From Pseudomonadales bacterium (GTDB lineage: Bacteria; Pseudomonadota; Gammaproteobacteria; Pseudomonadales; UBA5518): a stretch of DNA of 64,000 bases. This document shows positions 15,809 through 25,615 of the stretch, in pieces. Both the position numbers and the translations under genes were made by a program. Where the stretch lies: positions 558,001 to 622,000 of the forward strand of contig JACKOP010000002.1 of the NCBI GenBank assembly GCA_024234165.1, read 5' to 3'. The notes beneath the pieces are model-generated. The model was not told the origin of the DNA, did no database searches, and saw only the letters and a program-made list of their open reading frames with translations. Within the stretch, counting starts at the first letter, position 1. Each line of letters starts with the position of its first letter.

Positions 15809-17040
15809 CGCAGGAAGGAAAACAGCGACAGACCCGCGATCTTCGCCAGACTCTGCTGCGCCGCCTGCAGCACCAGCGTCTGGAAGGCCAGCCGGCTTGC
15901 AGCCTCCCCCAGATCCAGATCGACCAGGTCCGATGCCAGTTCGTCGTTGGCCAGGTCCATGCCCTGCTGTTCGCTGCGTGCCGTGTCGAGTCGTGCCAGC
16001 CGGGTGCCGGCGGCTGTCCGCCCGCCATCGAGCGATTGCAATGCGAGGTCCAGATCACCGAGCGCGGTGGCAATGACACGCTCACGCTCGATTGCGCCCT
16101 GCTGGGTATCGGGTGTGGCTCCCAGTCCCTGTGCAAGCCGCTGTACCGTCAACGCGATCGGCTGCGCATGGTCCGCCTCGAGAGTGAATCCGTCACCGGG
16201 TTGCGGGTTGCCGCTGATCGTGACTTCGACACCGGCAACCGTGATCGTCAGCTCGTTCCCGAGCGTGAACCCCGTCGGTGCAACCAGTGGGGTAAGGGCT
16301 CCGCTTACGCGATCCACGCTGCTCACCGCGTAGGTTCCCGGCGGATTCGGGAACGATACGACGATATCGTCCGGGTGCACGCCGGCGTACGCTGCCGGGT
16401 CGACGATATGCCCCACCGAAACCGTCGCACTGCCGCCGTTGTCCGCACCCGCGCGCGCCACGAACGTGGGAGCTGCCGTCGGTACGTCGACAAACAGTTT
16501 GCGTCCGGAATCGCGTGACTGCACGGTGATTCCGGCGCCGATATCGATATGGCGCGCCAGTTCGTCACCTTGGTATTCGATCTGTCCCGACGCCGACGCC
16601 ACGAACGGCACCTGATCGGCCGCACCGCCTGCAAACAGGTAATCGCCGCTCGCCGTACGCGTATTGAACAGCGCCCGCAACTGCTCGCCGGCGCCATTCA
16701 GCGCCGTCACGATGGCCGCACGCTCGCTCACGCTCAGCGTGGCGTTGCCGGCCTGCATCGCCAGATCCTTGACCTCCAGCAGCACGTTTCCAACCGACTC
16801 CAGCACGGAATCCTGCTGGCGCAAGTCGCCCTCGGCGAGGTCGGCGTTGCGCTGGTACTGCGCGCTCCTTGCCTTGTCCTGGCGGATCGCGAGTGCGATG
16901 GCGGCAGCGGCCGGGTCGTCTGCTGGTGACAGGAGGCGCTTTCCGGCAGCAATCTGCTCCTGGGTACGCGCAATTTCGGTCTGTGCGCGCCCCATATGAC
17001 GGGCACCGGTGTCGAATATCTGAGCGGTCGAGATGCGCAT
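15805..17040 (-). CDS. flgL: Flagellar hook-filament junction protein FlgL (HAP3)
   Basis: A 411-residue flagellin-like protein. The N-terminal MRISTAQIFDTGARHMGRAQ and LLSPADDPAAAAIAL and the C-terminal coil ending LQAAQQSLAKIAGLSLFSFL are typical of FlgL. It forms the second junction ring between hook and filament. It is the last gene of the minus-strand flg run, 13 bases after flgK. Its length is normal for the family. Confidence 0.93.
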   Translation of the reverse strand: MRISTAQIFDTGARHMGRAQTEIARTQEQIAAGKRLLSPADDPAAAAIALAIRQDKARSAQYQRNADLAEGDLRQQDSVLESVGNVLLEVKDLAMQAGNATLSVSERAAIVTALNGAGEQLRALFNTRTASGDYLFAGGAADQVPFVASASGQIEYQGDELARHIDIGAGITVQSRDSGRKLFVDVPTAAPTFVARAGADNGGSATVSVGHIVDPAAYAGVHPDDIVVSFPNPPGTYAVSSVDRVSGALTPLVAPTGFTLGNELTITVAGVEVTISGNPQPGDGFTLEADHAQPIALTVQRLAQGLGATPDTQQGAIERERVIATALGDLDLALQSLDGGRTAAGTRLARLDTARSEQQGMDLANDELASDLVDLDLGEAASRLAFQTLVLQAAQQSLAKIAGLSLFSFLR

Positions 17041-17053
17041 GTATGGCCTCCGT

Positions 17054-19057
17054 TCAGCGGACTGCAGCGAACAGCGCGTCCATCACCTGGCGCGCCACCG
17101 CAATCACCTGGGCGGAGGCATTGTAGGCCTGCTCGAAACGGATCAGGTTGGCCGCTTCCTCGTCCAGGTTGACCCCCGAGAGTTGTTCGCGACGCGTGCG
17201 CGTCTGCTCCAGCACCGCAAGGCTCGATTCGCTGTCGATACGCGCCGCACGGGTGGTGCTCCCTACGCCGGATACCAGCAGATTGTAGGCCTGCTGATAA
17301 CTCATGCGCGCCCCGCCGACCGTAGCCGCCGATTGCAGCGACGACATCAGCATCGCGTTGCGGTTGTCCGCCGTCGCGCCACTGTTGTAGTCGATGCGAA
17401 AACTGTCTCCGGCCGCAGGACTACCGCTGAGCGTCAACTGGAAACCGAAATAGTCCGGATCCGAGGGATCGGCAGAGAACACGGTGTTGCTCGCACCCGG
17501 TGTATACGGCAGTCCGCCCACGAGTACCGCAGCGGTATTCGCATCGAGGATGTCGTAGCTCGTGGCGCTCGTGAAACGCAGCTGCAGCGGTGGCGACAGG
17601 GTGCCCGGAGTCGCGAACGCCGCTGTCGATGTATCGAAAGTACGCAGCTCCCCCGCCACCCCGCTGCCGCTGTTGCCGGTGGCACTGCTGGCACGCGCTG
17701 CGCCTGCCAGCGCCAGACCTTCGGGTCGGGTCATGACGGTGGCGATCGACTGCGCACCACGACGCGTGGGCTGGATCAGGAAGCTGTCGCCAGCGACGAA
17801 GTGGCCCGGGGGTGACTCGCTCAGGTTCAGATCGAGCGTGAAACCATCGACACTCGTCAGCGTGTCGTCGAGACTCGCACCGCTCGCGACGAGAGTTTGA
17901 TCCTGCAGGCGCAGCAGGCGCCAGGCGCCACCCGTATCGATCTCCAGCCGGTAGTCGCTGGTCGTCAGTTGCGCCGGATCCGTGATGAAGACCCGCACTC
18001 CGCCGGTCGATGCAGGATCATTGTCGGCCGCAGGCCGCGCCCGCAACGCCGCCGCCAGGCGTTCGTTCGGATCGCTGAACAGCGCACCGCCAAGCTTGCC
18101 GTCGAGATCGACACCGAGCGCATTCTGTGCGTTCACGCCGGTGCCGAGCGCAAGTGCGATTCGCCCCAGCGAGTTGAACGCGGGATCGAGCATCTGGTCG
18201 CGAAACGCGAACAGACCACCGAGTTCACCCCCGCTCGTCGAACCACCGACCGCCATGGTGCTGCCGCCTGACTGCAGCCCCAGTCGCAGTCGCGAGGGAT
18301 CCATGGAATCGGGAACCGCGACTGCAGTGCTGGATGTCGCTCCGACCACCAGCGACTGCCCCTTGCCGAGGAACACATTCAGCGAACTGCCGTCGGCGAC
18401 GGTCTGCACATCGACGAGTTCGGCAAGCTGCAGCACCAGCCGGTCACGCTGGTCGAGCAGATCGTTCGGCTGCTGGCCCGTCTCGCCGCGATTGCCCACG
18501 CGCATGCCGATCTCGACGTTCAGGCGTGCCACCCCTGCTGCCAGTGAACTGATCTGCGATGCAATCGCGTCCACCCGTGTGTTCAGCGAGGAATCGATCC
18601 GGGCCAGGCGTGCATACTGAGCGTTGAAACGCTGCACCAGCGCACCGGCATGGTCGAGCACGAGACTGCGCAGTGCGCTCGACTGCGGGTTGCTGGCCGC
18701 GTCATCGAGTGCAGAGAAGAAATCGTCGATGCGATCCGACACCCCGACCGAGGCATCGGCAAACAGCGAATCGAGCTGTTCGCTGTAGGAATTGAAGACC
18801 TGTGCACGCCGGGAAACCGACGTATCGCCGCGCAACTGGCCGATCACGAACTGGTCCGCCAGCCGCGACACCGTCTCGATATCGACTCCGTTGCCGAACA
18901 CCAGTCCGCTCAGCTCACGTCCCGGCAGCGTCGCAAACTCGGCACGCTGGCGGCTGAAACCGTCGACACCTGCGTTGGCGATGTTGTGTCCGGTGGTGTT
19001 CAGCGCACCCTGGTAGGCGAGCAGCCCGGAACTCGCAATGCGCAGCAGATCCGTCAT
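17054..19057 (-). CDS. flgK: Flagellar hook-associated protein FlgK (HAP1)
   Basis: A 667-residue protein. The rod-hook N-terminal motif LLAYQGALNTTGHNIANAGVD matches FlgK, and the C-terminus has SGVNLDEEAANLIRFEQAYN, the shared axial-protein ending. The long middle (about residues 250-560) is Ser/Thr/Ala/Gly-rich and variable. It forms the first hook-filament junction. The start is 3 bases past the flgJ stop, so it is in the same operon. Confidence 0.95.
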   Translation of the reverse strand: MTDLLRIASSGLLAYQGALNTTGHNIANAGVDGFSRQRAEFATLPGRELSGLVFGNGVDIETVSRLADQFVIGQLRGDTSVSRRAQVFNSYSEQLDSLFADASVGVSDRIDDFFSALDDAASNPQSSALRSLVLDHAGALVQRFNAQYARLARIDSSLNTRVDAIASQISSLAAGVARLNVEIGMRVGNRGETGQQPNDLLDQRDRLVLQLAELVDVQTVADGSSLNVFLGKGQSLVVGATSSTAVAVPDSMDPSRLRLGLQSGGSTMAVGGSTSGGELGGLFAFRDQMLDPAFNSLGRIALALGTGVNAQNALGVDLDGKLGGALFSDPNERLAAALRARPAADNDPASTGGVRVFITDPAQLTTSDYRLEIDTGGAWRLLRLQDQTLVASGASLDDTLTSVDGFTLDLNLSESPPGHFVAGDSFLIQPTRRGAQSIATVMTRPEGLALAGAARASSATGNSGSGVAGELRTFDTSTAAFATPGTLSPPLQLRFTSATSYDILDANTAAVLVGGLPYTPGASNTVFSADPSDPDYFGFQLTLSGSPAAGDSFRIDYNSGATADNRNAMLMSSLQSAATVGGARMSYQQAYNLLVSGVGSTTRAARIDSESSLAVLEQTRTRREQLSGVNLDEEAANLIRFEQAYNASAQVIAVARQVMDALFAAVR

Positions 19058-19060
19058 GCC

Positions 19061-20026
19061 TCAGTGCGCCTCCGCGATCGCGTCGTCACCCAACAGATCC
19101 AGTACCTTGCGCGCGTAGTCGGGATCGGTGGCATAGCCGGCCTGCACGAGCGAGCGCATGAAGCGTGCGGGATCGTCGGCATTGGCCAGCGCAGCGGCAT
19201 AACGCGGCTGCGAGCGCAACAGGCCCACATAATCCGCAAAGCTCTCCGCCAGCGTGGGGTAGGCGCGGAAACGCGCACGCTGCGGTTGCGGCAGGCCCTG
19301 CACGAATTCGAGCGTGGTCACACCCACCGACGGACCCTGCCAGTAACTGCCTGCCTTGATGTTGAACAGGTTGTTGCTGCTGCGCCCGGTGTGATCGGCA
19401 AGGATCGACTGCCCCCAGCCGGTTTCCAGCGCCGACTGCGCGATCAGCACACGATGATCCACGCCGAGCGCCTGCGCCGCACGGCGAGCCTCCGGCAGCA
19501 GGGCGCGCACGAAGCTCTCCTTGCCGGCAAACAGGCCTTCCGCCACGCGTGCCCGCACCCGGCGCGCGATCGGCTCCAGCACGCGCAGCGCATTGCCGAC
19601 CATCACCGGCAACGTCGGCGTGCGCACCGGCGACGCAGCCTTGTCGATACGCCGGGCCTGCAACCACGCTTCGTCAGACGACGGCGGCAACCCCGGTGCC
19701 GGTGCCGGTGTGCCGTACTGACGCTGCAACTGCCGCGCCAGCAGATCCGCAAGGCCGATTCCCCGGCCCTGCGTCAGCGACACCGACAACTGGCGATCCA
19801 GCAGTTCCTGGCGGAACTGCATTTCGTTGCTGTGCATCGGGTTGTCTGCAGCCAGAACCTCGTTGGCAGCGCGCATTCCCTGCAGCATCTGCGAGATGAA
19901 AAAGGACTCGAACTGGCGTGCTGCCGCCTGGAACCCGGCCGCACGATCGCTGCGCCCGAGCGTGCCGATCGCCTGCAGACCACCAAGATCGGTCCATGCG
20001 CCAGGCGCTGCCATCGCTGCACTCAT
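19061..20026 (-). CDS. flgJ: Flagellar rod assembly protein and muramidase FlgJ
   Basis: A 321-residue two-domain protein. The N-terminal rod-binding domain (about 30-105) contains ARQFESFFISQMLQGMR. A Pro-rich linker leads to a C-terminal peptidoglycan hydrolase domain (about 145-321) with a catalytic-type Glu201 in LIAQSALETGWGQS and NLFNIKAG. It opens the cell wall for the growing rod. The full two-domain form is typical of beta- and gammaproteobacteria. It is 29 bases downstream of flgI. Confidence 0.94.
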   Translation of the reverse strand: MSAAMAAPGAWTDLGGLQAIGTLGRSDRAAGFQAAARQFESFFISQMLQGMRAANEVLAADNPMHSNEMQFRQELLDRQLSVSLTQGRGIGLADLLARQLQRQYGTPAPAPGLPPSSDEAWLQARRIDKAASPVRTPTLPVMVGNALRVLEPIARRVRARVAEGLFAGKESFVRALLPEARRAAQALGVDHRVLIAQSALETGWGQSILADHTGRSSNNLFNIKAGSYWQGPSVGVTTLEFVQGLPQPQRARFRAYPTLAESFADYVGLLRSQPRYAAALANADDPARFMRSLVQAGYATDPDYARKVLDLLGDDAIAEAH

Positions 20027-20055
20027 CGAAGGTGTGCTCCTGCGCCGCTACCGGT

Positions 20056-21189
20056 TCAGATCACGATCAGCTCGGCACGCAACGCGCCGGCCTGTTTCAG
20101 TGCCTCCAGTATAGCCATCAGGTCACCGGGTGCGGCACCCACGCGATTCACTGCGGCGACGAGTTCATCGATCGTGGTGACCGCTCCGAGCTTCCACATC
20201 GGCTTGCCCTCCTGCTTCACCTCGAGCGTGGACTGCGGCACCACCACCGTTTCGCCACGCCCTCCGAAGGCTCCGGGCTGGCTCACTACCGGGCGCTCCG
20301 ATACCACCACCGTCATGCTGCCATGCGTGATCGCCACCGGTTCCACCGTCACGTGATTGCCGACGACGATCGTTCCGGTACGCGAATTGATCACCACCCG
20401 CGCCGGCGCCTCGCCGGGATCGACCTCGAGATTCTCCAGCATCGATGCGAAGGAGACCCGCTGCGCGGAATCCTGCGGCGAACGCACCTGCACCGACGCC
20501 GCATCGACGGCGCTGGCGACCTGCGGCCCGAGCATCTGGTTGATACGCTCCGCGACTCGCCGCGCCGTCGTGAAGTCGGGCCGGATCAGGTTGAACACCA
20601 GATCACCGCCCTGCGTGAACGAGGTCTCGACCGCACGCTCGATGGATGCACCACCGGCAATGCGGCCCACGTTCAGCACATTGACCGAGATCCGCGAGCC
20701 GTCACGTCCCTCGGCCCCGAAGCCGCCGACGACCAGATCGCCTTGCGCGAGCGCGTAGATCTGCCCGTCGATGCCCTTCAGCGGCGTCAGCAGCAGGGTG
20801 CCACCGCGCAAACTCTTCGCGTTCGCCAGCGAGGACACCGTGATATCGATCGTCTGACCCGGCTTGGCAAACGGTGGCAGTTCGGCGTGCACGGCGACCG
20901 CGGCGACGTTCTTCAACTGCAACCGCACGCCTTCGGGCAGCGCGATGCCGAACTGACGCAGCATGCTGGTGAACGACTGCGAGGTGAACGGCGCCTGCGT
21001 GGTCTGGTCACCGGTGCCGTCCAGACCGACCACGAGGCCGTAACCGATCAGGTGGTTGCTGCGTACACCGTCGAGCTTCGCAATGTCCTTGATGCGCTCT
21101 GCATGCGCCGGCGCCGCCATGAGCAGCAGCGTCAGCAGTGCACAGGATCCGCTCAACGATCTGAGCCACGCGCTCACTGTCTGATTCAT
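20056..21189 (-). CDS. flgI: Flagellar P-ring protein FlgI
   Basis: A 377-residue periplasmic protein that forms the P ring around the rod in the peptidoglycan. A signal peptide ends in APAHA, followed by ERIKDIAKLDGVRSNHLIGY and GLDGTGDQT, both FlgI hallmarks, and the C-terminus reads GDLMAILEALKQAGALRAEL. The ATG at 21189 overlaps the flgH stop (ATGA) and places the signal peptide correctly; longer in-frame starts are not credible. Confidence 0.95.
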   Translation of the reverse strand: MNQTVSAWLRSLSGSCALLTLLLMAAPAHAERIKDIAKLDGVRSNHLIGYGLVVGLDGTGDQTTQAPFTSQSFTSMLRQFGIALPEGVRLQLKNVAAVAVHAELPPFAKPGQTIDITVSSLANAKSLRGGTLLLTPLKGIDGQIYALAQGDLVVGGFGAEGRDGSRISVNVLNVGRIAGGASIERAVETSFTQGGDLVFNLIRPDFTTARRVAERINQMLGPQVASAVDAASVQVRSPQDSAQRVSFASMLENLEVDPGEAPARVVINSRTGTIVVGNHVTVEPVAITHGSMTVVVSERPVVSQPGAFGGRGETVVVPQSTLEVKQEGKPMWKLGAVTTIDELVAAVNRVGAAPGDLMAILEALKQAGALRAELIVI

Positions 21190-21878
21190 AGCGGGAACCA
21201 TCCACTGTTGAAGAAGCGTGTCAGCCAGCCCATGCGATTCGATGCCGCGAGTTCGCCGGTGCCGCTGTAGCCGATGCGCGCATCGGCAAGGCGCGTCGAG
21301 GCGACCGAGTTGTCGGGGCCAAGGTCCTCCTGGCGCACCAGCCCGGTGAGTCGCACGTATTCGCTGCCACGGTTGAGCTGCAGCCATTTTTCACCACGCA
21401 CACGCAGCAGTCCGTTCGGCAGCACTTCGGTAACGCTGACTGCAATGCTGCCGCTCAGGCTGTTGCTCTGCGAACTTTCGGCGCCTCCCTTGAAGTCGCG
21501 CTCGCCACCGAGACTGCTGCCGAGCGACAGCGAACCCAGCTTCGCATCCTTGCCGAGCACGGTGCCGTCGCCGATCTCGACCGTGCTGTCTTTCTGGATC
21601 TGCGTGTCGGCGTCCTTGCGCGCTGCCGTGCGTTCGACCAGCCGCACCGTGATGATGTCACCGACCTGCATCGCTCGCCGGTCCGAAAACAGCGAGGTAC
21701 CGAAGCGCGCCTGGCGGATCGCACCGGTGGTGTGGAATTCGGCGGCCGCTTCGTTGGCGACGACCGGAGCGTACGCGGGGTCGTTCGGCATCTCGGGCAG
21801 CGCAGTGCTCATGCAGCCGGCGAGCAACAGCGCGAGCCCTGCCGCCACGACGAAGGATCCACCGGTACGCGTTCTCAT
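21186..21878 (-). CDS. flgH: Flagellar L-ring lipoprotein FlgH
   Basis: A 230-residue outer-membrane lipoprotein with lipobox LLAGC about 20-24 residues in. It contains SLFSDRRAMQVGDIITVRLVE and ends with a conserved region (NSGWFPL); together with FlgI it forms the bushing of the rod. The ATG at 21878 is chosen because GGAG lies 6 bases upstream; an alternative GTG at 21893 overlaps the flgG stop but has no ribosome-binding site. Confidence 0.93.
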   Translation of the reverse strand: MRTRTGGSFVVAAGLALLLAGCMSTALPEMPNDPAYAPVVANEAAAEFHTTGAIRQARFGTSLFSDRRAMQVGDIITVRLVERTAARKDADTQIQKDSTVEIGDGTVLGKDAKLGSLSLGSSLGGERDFKGGAESSQSNSLSGSIAVSVTEVLPNGLLRVRGEKWLQLNRGSEYVRLTGLVRQEDLGPDNSVASTRLADARIGYSGTGELAASNRMGWLTRFFNSGWFPL

Positions 21879-21889
21879 CGGTTGCTCCG

Positions 21890-22675
21890 TCACAGGTTCT
21901 GCGAAATGAACTGCAACATCTGGTCGCTGGCGGCGATCACCTTCGCGTTCATCTCGTAGGCGCGCTGGGTGGTGATCATGTTCACCAGCTCCTCGACCAC
22001 GTCGACGTTCGAGTTCTCGAGGCTGCCCTGCTCGATGGTCCCGAGTCCGTCCAGCCCCGGCGTGCCGTTGGTCGGGCTGCCGGAGGCCGTCGTCTCCAGA
22101 AACAGGTTGCCGCCGATCGCCTCGAGTCCGGCCGGGTTGATGAAATCGGTCAGCGTCAGCGAACCGATCTGCTGCGCCTGCGGGTCACCGGCCAGCACCA
22201 CCGACACCACGCCGTCCTTGCCGATGGTGACCGTGCGCGCACCTTCGGGGATCGTGATCGCGGGCTGGATCACCAGCCCGTCGGCGTTGACCAGCTCGCC
22301 GTCGCGACTGAGGTGAAACTCGCCGTTGCGCGTATAGGCGGTGGTGCCGTCGGGCATCAGCACCTCGAGGAAGCCGCGCCCGTTGATCGCGACATCGAGC
22401 GAATTGCCGGTCACCTGCAGACTGCCTTCGGTGAACTCCTTCTGCGTGCCGACGATGCGCACGCCGGTGCCAATCTGCAGCCCGGATGGCAACTGGTTGT
22501 TTTCCGACGACTGCGCACCCGGTTGGCGGCGGATCTGGTACAGCAGGTCCTCGAAGACCACGCGATCGCGCTTGAATCCGACCGTCGAGACGTTGGCCAG
22601 GTTGTGCGAGACCGTCGCCAGTTGCGTGTCCTGTGCGCTGAGTCCGGTCTTGCTGACCCACAGTGCATTCATCAT
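21890..22675 (-). CDS. flgG: Flagellar distal rod protein FlgG
   Basis: A 261-residue axial protein. NALWVSKTGLSAQDTQLATV and SHNLANVSTVGFKRDRV form the N-terminal rod motif, and ITTQRAYEMNAKVIAASDQM the C-terminal one. Length matches FlgG of enteric bacteria (260). It forms the distal rod. Good GGAGG and AAGGA ribosome-binding sites precede the tandem ATG codons. It lies between flgF and flgH as usual. Confidence 0.95.
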   Translation of the reverse strand: MMNALWVSKTGLSAQDTQLATVSHNLANVSTVGFKRDRVVFEDLLYQIRRQPGAQSSENNQLPSGLQIGTGVRIVGTQKEFTEGSLQVTGNSLDVAINGRGFLEVLMPDGTTAYTRNGEFHLSRDGELVNADGLVIQPAITIPEGARTVTIGKDGVVSVVLAGDPQAQQIGSLTLTDFINPAGLEAIGGNLFLETTASGSPTNGTPGLDGLGTIEQGSLENSNVDVVEELVNMITTQRAYEMNAKVIAASDQMLQFISQNL

Positions 22676-22706
22676 GTCCTTTTCCCTCCGGACTTCGTGG
22701 CGACGG

Positions 22707-23450
22707 TCAGGAGACCTGCAGCAGCCGTGCTGCAGCCTCGCTGTTCTGGTCGACGGTATGCATCAGCTTCACCTGCACCTCGTACTGGCGCGCCAGTCCG
22801 AGCATCTCGGTCATCGCCTCGACCGCATTGACGTTGCTGCCCTCGAGGAAACCCGAAGCCAGGCGCACCGTCGGATCGGCGGCGACGCGCATGCCTTCGC
22901 GCACGCGGACCAGCCCGTCTTCGCCCTTGTAGAGATCCTGCGCCGGTGGATTCACCAGACGGATACGTTCGACCTGCGCGAGTGCATCCGAACCCTGACC
23001 GAGTGCCCGCACCGTGATCGTCCCGTCGGTGCCGATCTCGACCTTGCTCGCCTGCGGCAGTGCGATCGGCCCGCCGTTGCCGAGCACGGGCAGCCCACTG
23101 CCGGTCAGCAGTTGACCGAGTGCCGTGATCTGCAGGTTGCCGTCACGCGTGTAGGCCTCGGATCCGTCCGGCGCACGCACCGCGATCCACCCCGCACCGC
23201 GCAGCGCGATATCCAGATCTCGCCCGGTCTCGCGCAGGGTACCGATCGTGAAATCGGTCGCGGGGCGTTCGGTCAGCGCATGGGCACGCGTCGACAGGCC
23301 ATCACCGAACCACACCCCCATGCTGCGCGCGGCAACGTAGTCGCGACGAAAGCCGTCGGTCGCGACGTTCGCCAGATTGTTCGCATGCACCGCCTGCGCG
23401 AAGGTGTTGTGCTTCGCACCGGTCATGCTGGTGTAGAGCGCGCGGTCCAT
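22707..23450 (-). CDS. flgF: Flagellar proximal rod protein FlgF
   Basis: A 247-residue axial protein beginning MDRALYTSMTGAKHNTFAQ and carrying NNLANVATDGFRRDY, typical of FlgF, and a C-terminal MLGLARQYEVQVKLM coil. It forms part of the proximal rod. It starts 18 bases past the flgE stop within the flg operon. Confidence 0.94.
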   Translation of the reverse strand: MDRALYTSMTGAKHNTFAQAVHANNLANVATDGFRRDYVAARSMGVWFGDGLSTRAHALTERPATDFTIGTLRETGRDLDIALRGAGWIAVRAPDGSEAYTRDGNLQITALGQLLTGSGLPVLGNGGPIALPQASKVEIGTDGTITVRALGQGSDALAQVERIRLVNPPAQDLYKGEDGLVRVREGMRVAADPTVRLASGFLEGSNVNAVEAMTEMLGLARQYEVQVKLMHTVDQNSEAAARLLQVS

Positions 23451-23468
23451 ACGGGTATCAGCGCCTCA

Positions 23469-24860
23469 TCAACTGCGGATGTTGATCACGGTCTGCGTGA
23501 TCGCGTTGTTGGTCTCGATAGTCTTCGCGTTGGCCTGGAAATTGCGCTGCGCGATGATCAGACTGACCAGCTCCTCGGAAATGTCGACGTTCGACTCCTC
23601 GAGCGCACCGGCCTGCAGACTGCCCAACACCCCACTGGTCGCCACTCCGCGCGCAGGTTGCCCCGAGTCGAAGGATTCGGCCCACTCGGTGTTGCCGATC
23701 GGTGTCAGACCCTGCACATTCTGGAAATCGGCGAGCAGGATCTGTCCGAGAATCTGTGACTGCCCGTTCGTGTAGCGCGCGAACAGCACACCATTTTCCG
23801 AGATGGTGGTTCCAACCAGTTGTCCGGGAGCGAATCCGTTCTGGTTGACCGAAGCGACGTTGAACTCGTCGCCGTACTGGGTCGAGCCGGTAATATCGAT
23901 GAGGAAGTCCGAGGTTCCCTCGTCGACGGTCCCGTTGTATGTCGGCGTGGCGGCGCCACCGAGCGGTCCGAGTGGCTCCGCGTTCGAACCGAACTGACTC
24001 TGGATCTGGCGTGCTGGTACCCAGTCGTCGATCACGAAGCGGTTGGTCGCGGGATCGAGCTTGCCGTTTACATCGAAGCGCACCGTGAATGCGCTGTGAT
24101 CGCCGTTGGGGTCGAGCGGTGAAGCGGTGCTGTTGGCAGGATTGCCGCCATTGATCAGCGCACCGTCGATCGCGATCCACATGAACCAGTCGTTGTTGAC
24201 GCCGGTCTCGATCGCAGAATCCGGCTGATCCTTGCGAAAATACGTGGTCGCGACATGCGGCACACCCTCGGAGTCGTACACGGTAGCCGAGGAAGCGTAG
24301 TTGAAGGTGTTCTGGTCGGCCGGATCGAAGGTTGGAAACCGCGCGCCGTCCACCGCCTGCGACGAAGCGTCGAGATTGAACGCCATGCGCAAACGCGAAG
24401 TCTGGTTCGCCTGGAGCTGGAAGTTCTGGATGCGCAGATCCACCTCGTTGCCAAGGTCGACCTGCCCGCTTGGCGTTGCAGCGTAGCCGACCAGATGACC
24501 ACCCGAGTTGCTGACCACGTAGCCGTCCTTGTCGACCCCGAAGATGCCGGAACGCGTGTACGCACGTTCGCCGTCATGGTTCAGGATGAAGAAACCACGC
24601 CCGTCGATTGCGACGTCGAAATCACGCTGGGTCAGCGTGATGTTGCCCTGCGTGAACTGCTGAGCCACCTGCTGCAGTCGCACACCGCCGCCGATATTGA
24701 TGCTGCCGCCACCGCCGGTAAGGCTCGTTGCAAAGACATCACCGAACTCGGCGCGCGACTGCTTGAAGCCGGTGGTGCTGGCGTTCGCAATATTGTTGCC
24801 GGTCACGTTGAGGTCCGAGGTCGCCGCCCGCAGACCGCTCAATCCGGTATTGAATGACAT
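23469..24860 (-). CDS. flgE: Flagellar hook protein FlgE
   Basis: A 463-residue hook subunit. The N-terminus MSFNTGLSGLRAATSDLNV, with TGNNIANASTTGFKQSR, and the C-terminus (VSLIIAQRNFQANAKTIETN) are the conserved axial coils. The middle (about 150-380) is the variable surface domain. The hook joins the basal body to the filament, and its completion triggers FlgM export. A 48-base gap separates it from flgD, with no promoter that I could support. Confidence 0.95.
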   Translation of the reverse strand: MSFNTGLSGLRAATSDLNVTGNNIANASTTGFKQSRAEFGDVFATSLTGGGGSINIGGGVRLQQVAQQFTQGNITLTQRDFDVAIDGRGFFILNHDGERAYTRSGIFGVDKDGYVVSNSGGHLVGYAATPSGQVDLGNEVDLRIQNFQLQANQTSRLRMAFNLDASSQAVDGARFPTFDPADQNTFNYASSATVYDSEGVPHVATTYFRKDQPDSAIETGVNNDWFMWIAIDGALINGGNPANSTASPLDPNGDHSAFTVRFDVNGKLDPATNRFVIDDWVPARQIQSQFGSNAEPLGPLGGAATPTYNGTVDEGTSDFLIDITGSTQYGDEFNVASVNQNGFAPGQLVGTTISENGVLFARYTNGQSQILGQILLADFQNVQGLTPIGNTEWAESFDSGQPARGVATSGVLGSLQAGALEESNVDISEELVSLIIAQRNFQANAKTIETNNAITQTVINIRS

Positions 24861-24908
24861 CGCGTTGCTCCTGTTGTGTCGATGATCGTGCGACTGCTGT
24901 CGCGAACT

Positions 24909-25589
24909 TCAGAGAATCTCCTTGACGGCGGCGATCTTCAGCGGACCGATGCCGTCGACGTTCAGCGTCATTTCCCCGCCGGCGCCGATCGTCACGCTGT
25001 TCACGTTCGCGCTGAGCGTGGTCGGGAGCGCAACGGTCTCGCCTTCGCGCAGGCCCAGCGCCTCGAAACGGTAGATTCCGGCAGGCAGCGATGCGCCATC
25101 GGCATCGCGTCCGTCCCACGCGAAGCGCATGTCGCCGGCTTCGCGCGCGCCGATGAGCTCCTGGCGAACCAGCACGCCGGCCTGGTTGTAAATGTTCAGC
25201 AGCGTGTCCTCGACCGGTTTGTCGACGCTCACGCTGCCCATGATCTGCCCGCCCGTGGGGAGTCGCGCACTCGACGCATCGACCAGCACCGTATGTCCGA
25301 CCAGTGCCGACGCCTGGATCGCCTGGCTCGACTTCAGGCTGCCGTTCATCGAGACGAAGTTGCTGTTCAGGTTCTCGATGCCCTGCAGCGTACTGAACTG
25401 GGCCAGTTGGGCCACGAAGGCCGTGTTGTCCTGCGGCGACAGCGGATTCTGGTTCTCGAGCTGGGTGATCAGCAGCGTCAGGAAGTCCGACTGCCCCAGT
25501 GCCTTGTTTTCCGCCTTCGGCGCTTCCTTGCGAAACGACAGGGCTTCATAGGCACTGGAGCTGACCTTGAAACCATTGATCTCGTTCAT
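24909..25589 (-). CDS. flgD: Flagellar hook cap scaffold FlgD
   Basis: A 226-residue protein. The N-terminal LGQSDFLTLLITQLENQNPLS and FVAQLAQFSTLQGIENLN are FlgD signatures, and DGRDADGASLPAGIYRFEA in the C-terminal half is the FlgD Ig/tudor region. It caps the growing hook and is removed on completion. It lies between flgC and flgE as usual. Confidence 0.94.
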   Translation of the reverse strand: MNEINGFKVSSSAYEALSFRKEAPKAENKALGQSDFLTLLITQLENQNPLSPQDNTAFVAQLAQFSTLQGIENLNSNFVSMNGSLKSSQAIQASALVGHTVLVDASSARLPTGGQIMGSVSVDKPVEDTLLNIYNQAGVLVRQELIGAREAGDMRFAWDGRDADGASLPAGIYRFEALGLREGETVALPTTLSANVNSVTIGAGGEMTLNVDGIGPLKIAAVKEIL

Positions 25590-25615
25590 GCTCTCTTCTC
25601 CCTGTCGTCAGGCGC